From positions 310,001 to 374,000 of the forward strand of contig JABVXU010000006.1 of assembly GCA_013365365.1 (NCBI GenBank): DNA of 64,000 nt, given 5' to 3'. This document shows positions 39,953-52,748 of the stretch, piece by piece (the stretch's first letter is position 1; each line of letters starts with the position of its first letter). The position numbers and the translations under genes were made by a program. The notes below the pieces were generated by a model, which had not been told where the DNA came from, searched no databases, and saw nothing but the letters and a program-made list of their open reading frames with translations. The DNA is from Cruorifilaria tuberocauda (taxonomy: Eukaryota > Nematoda > Chromadorea > Rhabditida > Onchocercidae).

Positions 39953-40429
39953 ACTCGATATATCTAATGATTGGAAAAATTTTAGCAATGAATATAAATG
40001 AACATATATTTTTTTAATATATATATATGATGTATATATGTATGTGCAGAAATGATTATTTATATTCCCAGAAAGAATATCAATTAGAAAGAATTTGATA
40101 CGTTTTAGGATAAATTGATTACTTGCGCTGTATGTAGGAAATTTTCAAAGTCAGTAAATATATTTGATCCTCAGTGATGGCGGAAATGTCGTAGGATTAA
40201 ACAAATAGATGAATTTGAATTAAAGCCTATAAAAAATATCTCCATTGGAAACATACTTCCCGTTGGAGCGTAAACTATGTTGTACATGAATAGAAAGAAA
40301 TTCAAAAATTGACGAGTGGTCTACTGGGGAAATAGGAGAAGCCGTTAGCTTACAGAGTTTAGTCAGGCTGGAAATCGATCATTCCTCCCTCATTTTCAGG
40401 CACAACATGTGCTTCATGTATTTCTCCCT

Positions 40430-40510
40430 TTCACTCTCTCTCTCTCAGGATGCATGTGTGTGTTTCTGTTCTGTGTGTAGATATATGTATGGATGTAAAT
40501 GTATATGCTT
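40430..40510. repeat. CT/GT-rich simple sequence
   Basis: A (CT)n run at about 40433-40447 passes into GT-rich sequence (GTGTGTGTTTCTG, CTGTGTGTAG) and TATG-rich sequence. It lies about 0.5 kb upstream of the SLC4 start codon and may be part of its promoter region. Confidence 0.6.
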
Positions 40511-43077
40511 GTGTAGTAATGGAATGTCCCTGCCAGTTGCTAGCTAAACGAACGGCTAAAATAGCCGACTGATCATAGCAGCTTTATGAATGGATGAGCA
40601 GACAAGACACGAATCCTGTAAACTTTTGCTTCCTCAATTTCGGAAAGTAAGTGCAGAAAGGTACAATATAACTAACACCTGCGTAAATCCAATATTTTGA
40701 TCAGGAAAAAAACATGTATCAGATTTTGATAGCATTGCACCTGTGAAAATTACCATAATTTCCGCAAATATTAACAACACCCGATACAATAACAACATCT
40801 ATCAATATCGTCAATATTTTTCGACTTTGATTCGCAAAAAAATAGAAGCTGTGTGTTGAGAGTGGAATGTAACTATTTGATGAGTGCAATATCTACAATA
40901 CCTGATGATTAGTTTGAGGAAAGGAAAGGAAATTCTTGCGTGTACAAAAATGCATGGAAAAGATTTTGATGTGGAATATATTGCGTAGATCTTTTCTTTA
41001 ATGCAAATACATCACGTTTGATGCAATGCACTACATATCTGAAGGAAAAGATTTCAAACAATGCAAAAAAAGGTTTTTTGGTGTCGAATGAAGCCATGAA
41101 TCATCCATCGGAAGAAACAATGTTTATTTCTAACAATTTTGCACTGAAAACGAAAAAGGAAAAATGAAAGACAAAATGCCTCAAACATGCGTACTGAATT
41201 ACTACTGCGATGGAAGAAGCAATAAGGTTGGAAATAAACAAGCGATGAAGAGCTTTTTTCCTCTGGAAGAAGTAGACGTCGTTGTTAACAACTCAATTGT
41301 GAAGGGAACATTGAAAGGATTATGCTTGATGTTTACTCTTCCAGTTAGAGTTACCCAGAAATCACATAGCAACAGCATTACATCACAACTCTCTTCAGAT
41401 CAAATAATTAATTATGATAATGCAATTTCTTCCAGTAAAAATGTATAAAAATATATATTAACTATTAAAGCAGCACTAAATGATTTATGCAATTTTGCAA
41501 CCAATAAAAAACATACAGAGATTTGAGATAGTATGTTAATTCTAACTCTAACAGTTTCATTTTTGAAATAATATTATTGTTCATCAAATCAGAAAACGCG
41601 CAATTCAATGAAGCAGAACCTATTGAGCATTTCGATGTTTAATCTTTTAAAAACATTTAACAAATAAAACTTCTAATTTTTCTAGAATGATTGTATTATT
41701 TTTATTTTTTTATCACCGCCTATTAAATGTCACCTCTGCGCCTACAATTTTCATTAATTTTCTAATAATGTATTTGTTAGTTTTTTTTCAAATTTTACCC
41801 AATGTTTTTGTTTTTATATCGATTTTTAAATCAGAGTAAGGAATGGAAAAAAAAGAAAAAACTTTAATTGATTGCTTTATTGCAATAACAGTTTAACAAT
41901 GAACGATATTTCAGTTTTCATTGATCACCACATTCTCATCAATCAATCATTGGGAAGAAATAATCCAGCTTTTACTCAAACATGATGAAAAATAACAGAA
42001 TTAGATAACTTCATCGTCTCAATCAGTTTCAATCAACAACATGCAACTGTGAAGCAAATCACAATTTCGTCGCTAACTTCGATCTTTATCCAGTCTTTTT
42101 CTCCTTTCCACACTACACCCTCAGATCCATCTATCTCTGATATCAGCCACCTTTCATTGATACTACAACCTTCACCAATTATCAACATTGTCAAGTGCAG
42201 TTTGATCTATTAATCCTTCAGTTATTATGAAATTGGGAATAGAAACAATTTAATAAAACAAATCCATTATTAATAATAAATTACTTTGCTTTGTTTCATA
42301 CTATTTGAGTGATAGGAAAGAGAAGTAGGGAAGGGTTAGTAATGATAAGTGTTGAAAAATGAACGAGAGATTGAAGAGAGGTAGGAAGGAAGAGAAGATT
42401 CAAGAATGAATCAGTGATGAGTTCACAGTTAGCTCTAATTTCTTCTGATTTCTATGTTATTGAATTGGAAGCCAATGAATATAAAGAAGCCAAGCCTAGA
42501 AAACATTAATAATCAAAAGAAAAAGCTAACATTTGGCTTGAAGCAAAAAAACATTAGCCATATATTACAAGCTCGAAAAGAAGATATCCTTTTACATGGA
42601 ATAAACATTGATTCTATTGATCATTCGATGCTAATATCCGAAAATGATTAAATTTCTTATCAGTAATATTATTAGTCAAAACGTTTATTAGCATTTCTAC
42701 CAATAACCTTAACCGGATCCGCAGTTGCACGGGGGTGAATAAGAAATTATTAGCGCTAAAATAATTGAGAGTATAGCTAATCAGAAGAAAAAAATTATTG
42801 CATAAAATGAAAATTTTCATCGATATTTGTGTTAAGCATAAAGCAAACAGTAAAACCGTTCTTCTCTCTGACAAAACAATTGCTCTAACAACACAACGGT
42901 TTTTCCGAATATTATTGGCATTTAGTCTAATCTTTGGAAGTCTTCTCAGACAAGGCGAAAACATTTTTCTCGTCAGGGAATTAAATAGGAAATACGAAAT
43001 TTTGAAGATGAAAAATTAGCAACAAAAAAGAAAAATGCAGCTTGAAATTGAAATGAAGCATCAATTTTAGAGAGTGA

Positions 43078-43132
43078 AAAAGAAGGAAGAAAGAGAGAGG
43101 GAAAGAGAAAGAAAGAAGAAAAGAATCGATAC
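43078..43132. repeat. GA-rich purine tract
   Basis: About 55 bases of almost pure purine on the plus strand (repeats of GAAAGA and GAGAGG). Simple low-complexity sequence without an associated gene. Confidence 0.7.
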
Positions 43133-46100
43133 CACTAGCTTCGATTATCCTCTTTCTAACATTTTATCATAAGTCAACAGCGGTTCAAAAATCATTCAGT
43201 GATGAGAAATCTAGGCCAACATACTTTCTCAATGGGAATTGACAAAAAAATTGAATTAGAAGGATGAAATTGATAGAGAATTATTCGTCGATAAAATCAG
43301 ATTCAAAGTTCGTTTCTAAAGCTTGCTAATCTCTTAACCATTAAAATTATCGTTCCTAACAGGTGGAGTAAAAGGTAAGAAAAATATTGAGTTTGCAGCT
43401 TATCCTCCACTTCAAATTTATTACAAAACAAACTTGAAGTTATCATGAAAATTTCAGTTAATTTAATTTAAAAAATTAAATTTGATTTTTCTGAGTTTGA
43501 CCCTTCAATAATATTAATAAAAATATCTGACTTACTAATAAATGTTAGTCCAAATTAAAATAAATGGAAAAACTGAAAGTGCAGAAATTAAATTTCAAAC
43601 AGAAACGGTCTCTCATAATACTCCTTTTAAATAATAGTTTATTAAAGCTTCAATTTCAAAAGACTTACAACTGCTTATTTCATAAAAACTTTAAATTTAA
43701 TTCGGAAATTTGCAAGTGATTGAAAATTACTAAAATGTGAAAAAACTTTCCGAGCTCGGTGATTAATATTTTGCTGTTGGAATTCTTGATTGCTTAAATT
43801 GTTTCTGCGAAAATTGAATAATATTTTTCTTTGTTCCAAAAAACTACAAATTAGAATTGTTTTAGATTCAAATTTTCATTCATTTTCTTCTCGTCGGCAA
43901 CATCCATGATAATCAGTCAAACATATATCTACAAAAATGATATTAAAAGTTTTGAAATAATTCAATTTTATGAAAAATTTAAATGAAATCGGATCATATT
44001 TCTGGATTTGACTAGTTTTTTGCAAAGCCATTTAACCTTTATACTGTTACTAGTACAATTCGTCGTGATAATGCTAAAATGGAACAAAGTATTGTAATTT
44101 CTGTCAATTTTATTAAGCCAAATAACCATATATAAGTGAAGTCTTTGGGTTGCTCTTTATTTATTTTTAAAATCAAATTCCTTTTCATCAGAATGCATTT
44201 TGATAGGCAGCAAGCTTAAATCATATGATTAATTCTCTAAATTAATATGCTAATTTCACTTGATCAAATTAATATTATTAATTTACAGAACCTGTTCAAA
44301 CATATTTTCTTGGATATTCAGATTTGGTTAAGTGAAATTAAAACTAAAGTAATATGATTTTGGAAATCGAAAATGGTGAAGAAGTGACCGGACTGTTGCC
44401 TCATTTGTGAAATAATCAAAAAAACACTCATTTCTTTTGTTACCTCCGCATGCACTACATTTCATCCTTTATATATAATCAATCCTATGCAATTGCCTTG
44501 CCGAATTCGAAAAATCCGGATGATAATTTTTTTTCTGGATTTCGAGTTTTTTACAATGATTAGCTATCAAAAGAAAAATTATGGAAAATATATGCTGTAT
44601 GCAGAAAAGAAGAGAGATTCAGCAAAATGAAAATAAATATTTTGCGCGAATTGGGAATTACAGTTTATTTGTGCTTTCTTTTATAACATAGAATCAAGTG
44701 AGAAAAAGTTGATTAGCAAATGATTAGCACTAAAAATGGTCATAAAATATATGTTAAACATGAAGTATGTACGTAAGTTGCCATCAATTTCCGCCTGTAC
44801 TAGCAATCGTAAACAACACATGCAAAGTGACCTGGTCGGAAGGAATTCTGACCTATAATATAATGAATGCTTTCATTAAGCGAAATGAACAGATTAACAT
44901 TTTAAGAAGCTGTGGAATGAACTGCTCATAAAATTAGATGAAAAACTTTCAATTTTATCCGTCAGAAGGAGAGAAAAGAGTAAGCAATAACTTGGCAAAG
45001 CATATGCATTTTCTAAAGCTTCAAGTCGGAAATGTAAAACGGAAGCTGTTATTTTAGATGGTAGTTGACTGAGATTAATCGTCTCAAATTACCAGTGCTT
45101 TATTTAAGCTACTAAATGTTAGACGACGAGAAAATAGATTCAACAGCTACAACTGTAAAAAACCCTTATAAAATCTTCCACCAATAGCGCTATCCAACGA
45201 CAGCTATCGCGAAGTTTGAAAATTCATCATTGAGAATCTTTCGGTAAACGAACCATCCGTATGTTGGCTCATCGACACATTAAATATTCTGACTTTGCCT
45301 GATTCGAATGTTAAATCCATAAAGTGAGGTAATTATATCTTAACTTCTTTAGCAAATTCTTTCCGATATTTCTTAGGAAGATGGAGAATCATAATCAGAT
45401 ACGGAAAATGTATCTTCAGTTAAATAAATGCATTATATATTGTAAGCAAAAATTGTGAATTTTTTTCTTTAATTCTTTTTCAGTTGCGACGAGACATGAG
45501 TAAATTTCAATTATCTTCCGTTTTGATGATTCGTGGCTCCTGTGATAAATAATAATCCGATAAAGATTAAGCTATTGATTTTCAAGTTCGAAAAACAAAG
45601 ATACTACTTGTGATTCATATTTATCGAAGTTATTTGTTCATTTTGGTAATGAAATTATCTTAATTATAAAGGGAGGAGTTAATAGAAAACCCTATATGAA
45701 TTGATTATCAGAAATAAAATTACCAAAAATTTGACCGTAAAAAGGATTTTTCAAGGTTTAAATTAGGCAAATCCAGAAATTCAATTTTATTTTTTACTTC
45801 AAATTAAAATTTCTGAGGGATTTTTTGCTTCCATAAAATTAGCATTCAAATATTCAGTTATGTTTCAAAATTTAACTCAGAATTCAGTTCGTTAATGCAG
45901 GAGACTACATGGTTGATGCTTGACTGGTAGCACGAAATCCAGAAAAACTACTGATTGAAATATTTATGCTCAAACAATTCATCTTTTATCATTTTCTCTG
46001 ATAGCATACTTCATAAATTTCTCATAAACATTTATTTGAGAAATTGTACTGATACTCATATCAAAAAATAAATCGAGTGTTATTCAGTGAACAGGTAACA

Positions 46101-49100
46101 AAAAAGTTGAATTCATATAATGAGATATTTTGACTGATTGCAATGCACCATAATTAAGGTAGACTTTTAAAAATCAATTTATTATTCAAATATCACTTGC
46201 ATGTAATTATGAATTTTTGCAAAATATGAATTTAACTATCAAGAAACAAACTTTTTTATTTGCATCACCAATTGTAAGCATTAAGCCTATGAAATAATTT
46301 AACGAAAAAAGTGATGGTTTTAAATACAATAAATTCAAGATAGGAAAAACTTAATATTAATTTTTGAAAACTTCACGGAAATGAAGCCTTATATTAATCA
46401 AACATATTTCTATGGAAACTAATTCTTTCACATCAACCTGTTGTTGTTGCTGATTGATGTGACCTTTCATTATTGATATGATTCTAGTAAACATCAAAAG
46501 TGCATCGAACGCTCTCTTCCTGTTCTATTTCCATTACTATTCGAAGAGTTTACAAATACCGACTTATTTTTAACGCATAATTTTTAGTAGATTATTATGG
46601 CGAATTCGTTTCTTTGATTATGAACAATTCGAATGATCGGAAAGGGTACGGTGATACTCAAACTTTCGCTTCTATATCTTTGCAATTTCATCTTACCTCA
46701 AATCAGAGTTATGGTGTCACAAGAATGAATGTTGGCATTTATAATCTCGAGATGAAGGGCTTTTATTCTTAAGCAATATCTTCCTACCTTATAATATACT
46801 CGACTAAATCTTTGCTTTTTTTGATAACAGAGATAAATTAAGTTGATCAGTCACTGATATCTGATGGCATATCTGAAACATTAAAAATTTCATTATTATT
46901 GCTAGAAATTGTTTTCAAAAAAAAACCTTCAACCATAATTATTTCTGATTTTCAGAAATGTTTTTATGAGAGGAATTTATTAACTATAGATGAATTCCAA
47001 TTTTAAACGAGTTAGTGTTTAAAATGTATCATATTTAACTGTTCGAAAGTGTAAAGATGAGAGTAAAATGAAAATGAGTAATAAAATGAGGAGCTTGAAG
47101 TGGATTACAAGTTAAATTGATGAAATTGTACACAGCAATGTAAGTGACTTTTGAATTTCGATTTTGCACAATACCTTTTGACATATGAGTTTAATTAAAA
47201 TATTCAAAATATCGAAATGCTTATGAGGTGGTGTGAAACAATTTATGACGCTAATGTTAGCAGTGAACTAAAGGATGTGCGCAACGGAGCCAATGACCGA
47301 TTGCAATACGTATTTTCCAAGAAAAATTAAAAGGAATGGAAGAGAAATAAAATATTTTTTGCAGTAAGCCGGGAAGTAACGAGCACAAGTATGCAATATC
47401 AAGAATCATAAATCATATGTATTAATAAATGTAACTTGAACGAGGACAAAATGGTAAGTTATTGAAATGCAATCAGAAATATTTCTTCCCAATAGGACTG
47501 CTCGACGAATTTCAAACAAAACAGAAAATCCATCAACTGCTTCTTACTGTGAAGGAAATAGCAATGAAGATAGTCATGTGCTGCAAAAAATATTGAGCAA
47601 TTAATTAGTCAATACTACAATTCAAATTAAACTGCAATAGTTACAGAACATATTCTGAACAAATAAAGTGAATAGGAAAATTTATGATGAAAAAAATTAT
47701 TGGATTAGTTATTGGGTTCCGATTATGAGCCAAAGAAAAATAAGGAAAGATGAGTTGCTAAATGCTTTGGTCACTTATTCATATCAACATTTTACAAGCC
47801 ACTAAGTTGAATGACTTTTACTATTCTCGTTTTCACTGATCATATCATACACTGTAGAAATTAACATTTATATATGAAATGTTTATATGTTTATCATAAA
47901 AGCAAAATTCCCGCAACCAAATTTAGCTCTAACTTTATTGTTCTATTAAAGACTTTAATGAATGGAATAGGTCCTTAACGAAATCGCTAGAGTGTTTAAA
48001 AGGAACGGGCATGAAATGAAGAATCTTAAGGGAGAAAAGCTTTGTGACTAAAACAAATCTGAAATTAAATATTACAAGGACAGGATGATGTAATGGAGTG
48101 ATAAACGATTTGATGATAGGGATATGAAAAGTGGGTTTCTCGGTATCAACTTGTCTTAGAAAGCGACAGCATCATAATAATCACATTAATGTAGTTTCGC
48201 ATGTTTTATTATTCCAAAAATTTCATTCGTACGGAAAAAGAAATTTGTAGCACACGATTAGATGACAAATTAAAAAATGAGAGAACAATTCCCAGTATAG
48301 TAGCATAATGTCTTGAAATTAAAATACTACTGAGTTCCAGTAAATCCTATGCAAAATCTGCAGCGGTATGACCATCATTACTACTACTAAAGTATTGATT
48401 TTATAAACGAAAAACATATTTACAGCAGTAGTCTGTTAATGTTATAATCAAACTCACTGAGTCGTAGGATAAGTGTAGAATAAAATTCCTCTTCTTTCAA
48501 TGAAAAATCATAACCAGAACTTCTGTTCACCAAACAATTCTTAACAATGTCTTGATTTTGATTTTTTCCATCTTTTTCGAACTTTTACCAGTTATAAGAT
48601 AAACACATAGAAATTAACAGCAGGAAATTCAGGGACCCTCAAATTCCCATTCTAATTACTCGATTATTATTTAATTCAGTGAAAATCATTGATAATGTAA
48701 GAAGTCATGTAAGAAATTACAAAACGAGAAAAATGACTACCGGAAACTTTTATTTACAAATTCCTACGATATAAGATATCTCAATGTTGAATACAATGAT
48801 GACAGCACAGAAAAAGCATGGTAAAACTGATCAAATACAGTTACTACCAAGTCATATTTTTAAAACCAAGGTATAATTTTAACAAACTAATCAAAGCTCT
48901 GCCATATAAACTCCGCGCGCAATCTTTTGATTAAATCTCTTGGCCATATTTAGACAATGTTTAGTATCACCACTGGAATAAATTTTCCACAAAGTGAGAA
49001 GGCACTTTTTGATTTTAAGCAAATGAGATTTGACAAAATACAATAGAAATCGGTAAAATGATGATAAATTGATGTGAATTAAAGATAATTACATAATAAG

Positions 49101-50158
49101 TGATGAATGTGACGACACTGCATGTCTCTTCTGAAATATTTCTCAAGCAAATAATAGAATTAAACCAAAATCGAATCTGCTTTCACTGCTTTCGATGACG
49201 TCGATCGAGTTTTTAGTTTCCAATCAAATATTTCTAAAACTACTGAAGTACCCCAAAATCATCATTCCAAAATAATTACTGAATACAATAAAACCATTTT
49301 TTTTTAATAACTATTGCAAAGTGTTTCCATTTGTTTGCATTTTTGTTATTAGTATATAAACAACTTGGTTACAACAATTGTCGATCTTAAAAAGTGAAAT
49401 AGACAAAAAAAATATGTACATTTGTAAATAAACTAGATTGCTTTTCGAATTTATTAAAATAAAATTTTTCGACAACAAAAAAAATCAGCTATTGAAACCA
49501 GAAAAGAACTATGAGAAAGAAGGTTTTTTGTCTTGACAAAAAGCACTAGGTCTGAAGATTTAAAACGCACAGCTTTTCCAGCATAACTCTGAAAGCTAAT
49601 GGAGACTTTAACAGATTTTTTTCTAACTTCTAAATATCCTATTTTTACTATTTTAGTGTTATAAATACTAATAACTATCTCAACCTTAAGTTAATACTTT
49701 CGTAACCTCAAAAAAATTCATTAAAATATGTTATATTCTGATATTTGAAAACGATAAATACGAGTTACCATATAATTAAGCACTATTTTGATAAATTTAA
49801 ACGAAAATAAAATTAAAAAATCAATCGAAATTAGAAATGTCTTATAAATATTTTACAACTTTATTTAAAGCCATATATGCGTGATTAATCCTTTATTTAC
49901 AAATCACACCTCGGAACCAATATTTCTTTCACTTAAGCCTTATAACGTATTTAAAATGTTTAAGATTAAGAGACTGCTTGTAACGAAGAGTTATTTTGCT
50001 GGAATGATAGAATAATTTTTGAGAATGCATGCATATAAAGCTTGATAAAAACATACTTGAGAGTATTAAAATAAGAAAAAAACAAAAATCATTTCATCTC
50101 CCACGAAAATGTTCAGGTTGAAATCAGCTCTGTATATGTGCAGTTTGACAAACACTTG

Positions 50159-51737
50159 TCACACTGTATCATCTGAAATGTAGAAAAAATGAATTAAAAA
50201 AAGAAAAATTTTACAAAACTTACACCATTGCAGGATTTGAAATATTTGAGAATACTAATGTAGAGCAGGACTTCTTCTAAGAAATTACGAATGTATAGGT
50301 ATTGACGACAGTCACTTCAAAGTAATCATTGAATACAATAAAATTTTTTTAAAAAACAACTGCAAAAATGTTTAAATGTTTGTTATCTAATGAACTTAAT
50401 TAAATAGTAGCCGTTTTCAACGTACAGTATTTTAAACTTATTTAAATAAAATTTCCATTAAGACAAAAAATTATGAGAAAGGAAGTTTTTGCTTAATAAT
50501 AATGTGAAAAAATTTACCGTGGAACCACCACCGTGTGTTATTTGGACTTTTACTACAGGTACGCACATAGACAGCATTATCTGGTGGTCGTTTTTTCTCT
50601 TTGCAGGAAGAAAGCATGGATAGCACCGAGAGACAGATAGCCTGCACGGAAAGTGCAGGAGTCCAGTCGTCGCTGAGAATCGACAAACAAATGTGACCAT
50701 TGGAATATACATGCGGATGAATGGGGATATTATCACCAATGAAAATAACCTCCGGTGAAGAAAAAGGATATTCATCCGGAAAACGAAACTGAAAAAGAAA
50801 AAGGAAAAATGTGGCTGAAAACAGAATTGAAACTTCAGCAATAAATCATTTATAAATACTGATCATTACTTTACTCAACCTTTGTAATTGATCATAGCCT
50901 GCCGAAATTCTAAACAATGATCTGTATTTCAAACTTTATTCCTCACTACTGAATGGTAAATAAATCTCATTAATGCATATCAAAAATCATGTGTAGTCAT
51001 ATGACAATGCATAAATCAATAAACGAATCTTTCGGACTAGATTTTTCGACCTGAAATAAAGCGGGCGCTAAGGTAATGGAATTCCTAGCATCTCGGAATT
51101 ATCACTATAAAAAATTAATGACTTTCACACCTCCAAGGAATTGCCAATGATTAATGCATATCAAAAATCATATGTAGTCATGGAAATGCACAAATCTATA
51201 AAATATTCTGTCACTGGTCAGATTTCCAAAACTAATGGGAAAAAACGTTAGCGATAAAAGTCAACAGAATGGCTTCGTTACATTGCTACCGAGCAGTTTT
51301 TTTTTTTTAATTCTCGAAAGTTTTTTAAAAACACAATCATTCTCTCATTTATTTCTTTCTTTCTTCTGAAAAAGAAGAGTTAATGTTTTTTGAAGCGAAA
51401 ATCCAACAATTTTTTCAGAATATAGCTTTTGTCGAAAAATGCAACACTGTCAAAGGAAATAGCAGTTATGTTATCATCCTGCAGAGAAACAACTCAAGAT
51501 GTTGATATGACTGTTGGAAAATAAACATACATGAATTGTCGGATAACTTAAGAAAAAGAAAATTACTCTTAGTGTGAACTTTTCACCAGCATAAAGCGTG
51601 TTCGGAGCACCATCAACGTGAACTGTCCAAAGTCGCAAATCGTGCGTTGATTCATCCTTTACGTGGACACCAGCTGGTGGTTCCAGTGTGAGCTGTTGGT
51701 ATTCTTTTGTCAATCGTTTCTGACACGATGAATCCAT
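50159..51737 (-). CDS. UBE2W: Ubiquitin-conjugating enzyme E2 W (UBE2W/UBC-16 type)
   Basis: Three exons close in frame at 151 residues, the length of human UBE2W: 51737-51567, 50788-50518 and 50172-50159. The UBC fold is complete: QKRLTKEYQQLTLEPPAG, GAPNTLYAGEKFTLRFRFPD and HPHVYSNGHICLSILSDDW, with the catalytic cysteine at 91, then SMLSSCKEKKRPPDNAVYVR and a C-terminus RWWFHDDTV. HPH in place of the usual HPN, and the Trp-rich tail, are hallmarks of UBE2W, which adds ubiquitin to disordered protein N-termini. The last exon has only 14 bases and supplies the final DDTV and the stop. A TTTTGCAG acceptor-like site 14 bases upstream of the ATG would allow leader addition. The gene is head-to-head with NEP1R1, with starts about 1 kb apart. 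Confidence 0.95.
50962..51205. repeat. Direct repeat in the first UBE2W intron
   Basis: The segment ATTAATGCATATCAAAAATC, followed by ATGTGTAGTCAT, at about 50969-51000 recurs with few changes at about 51150-51182. Both copies continue into a shared AATGCANAAATC stretch. The copies are about 50 bases long, in the same direction, offset by about 182 bases. The duplication is local, with no terminal structure suggesting a transposon. Confidence 0.65.
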
Positions 51738-52748
51738 TCCTATAAGTTGTCTGCAAAAGGCTGTTGAGTAATGGAAACTCTCAAAACAGTAAAGTATTTC
51801 CACTGCACTCCAGCAATTTATGATTTCCAGTCGAAAAAAAAACAGCAAGAGTGACCCGCTTTTTTGATGTAACAATGATGATGACGTTCCAGGCGATCGT
51901 TTTTTAAATAAGCGAATTTTTACCAATTAAAACTTAAGATTGGGAAATGATTGGAAAAAATAAGGAACAATTAGTCTCACAAAAGCATAATCATTATGGC
52001 CTCCTTACATGAAGTCTTCACTTCCTAACTAATAGAATTAAAAACTTCCTTATTAACTATTCAACAGCAAATTTAATAGCAAATAAAAACAATTCATCAA
52101 CTGCAATCAATCTAGATGAAATGATAACGATTCCAAGAAGAGTTATAGTTAATAAAAATTGAAAATGGTAACTGAAATGCCTCATCAGTAATCCCTGCTT
52201 AGAGAAGATAATAGTTTTCAGAAAGATAAGCATCTCCGTTACACATCATTCGGAGTGAAAAACAGCCAAATGTCATCATTCTGAATGATAATCAACTCTC
52301 ACTGCTTGTCACCACCATTACAACTTATTCTTTAAACTTCCAACCAGTACCGAAATTGCTGATTAATCCCGTCCATTTAGCCGTGTTTTCTCGTGATTTG
52401 TATTCCGGGCTGTTACTCACTCTCGCGAGATCTTTATGGAAATATCACATGGGAAAAGATACGATCGGTTCGTTGGGTTTTCAAAAATGTAGTCATTTTC
52501 ATCATGATTATCATAAATGTGTGGATTATCATGGAATTGATTCTTCATGCTAATGTGACATCAGTGAAATATATAGCGTTTGTAAAGTGCTATGTCAGCT
52601 ATGAATTCTTGCGTAATCTCATCAATCTCGAGAATTTTAGTTTCAAGCTTTGAATGTGATATTTAATATTTCAGTCATTTTTCAGCTTGTATCGTAGCAA
52701 TTGAGCCGTCAAATTAGACTAATGTAGAAACAAGAAGTACATTGGGTC
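51738..52748. promoter_or_regulatory. Shared upstream region of the divergent UBE2W and NEP1R1 genes
   Basis: The two start codons face away from each other across about 1 kb. The region is less AT-rich around 52360-52480 and contains the palindrome TCTCGCGAGA at 52421-52430. An acceptor-like TTTTTCAG at 52678-52685 lies 64 bases before the NEP1R1 ATG. Open frames here (52356-52653) are taken as chance. Confidence 0.5.
52421..52430. promoter_or_regulatory. TCTCGCGAGA palindrome
   Basis: A perfect 10-base CG-containing palindrome in otherwise AT-rich DNA, between two divergent housekeeping-type genes. The same sequence is a well-known core-promoter element of mammalian housekeeping genes (bound by BANP). 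Whether nematodes use it is not known to me. Confidence 0.45.

Larger units (their letters stand above)
39953..50158. other. Ten-kilobase gene-poor region
   Basis: Between the start of the SLC4 gene and the stop of the UBE2W gene, both on the minus strand, I find no coding model I can support. Plus-strand frames at 41164, 42454 and 42798 and a 36-codon open stretch near 45220-45330 lack partners and similarity. Simple repeats lie at 40011-40048 (AT/GT), 40430-40510 (CT then GT) and 43078-43132 (GA). A segment at 49260-49560 resembles the 3' side of the UBE2W gene. The region may hold SLC4 upstream exons or distant regulatory DNA. Confidence 0.5.

Noticed and set aside
42454..43019. Two successive plus-strand frames (42454-42651, 42798-43019) as a possible gene
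   Set aside because: No splice signals joining them in phase and no similarity; the second has an equally open frame on the other strand.
45220..45334. 36-codon stretch (KFIIENLSVNEPSVCWLID...) as a decayed exon
   Set aside because: Stops on both sides, no acceptor in phase, and no second exon; chance is sufficient.
50458..50841. 127-codon minus-strand frame over UBE2W exon 2
   Set aside because: It is a shadow in another frame of the true UBC exon, which contains the active-site cysteine.
52356..52653. Overlapping plus-strand frames upstream of NEP1R1
   Set aside because: They lie in the divergent promoter region and do not splice in phase to the NEP1R1 start.
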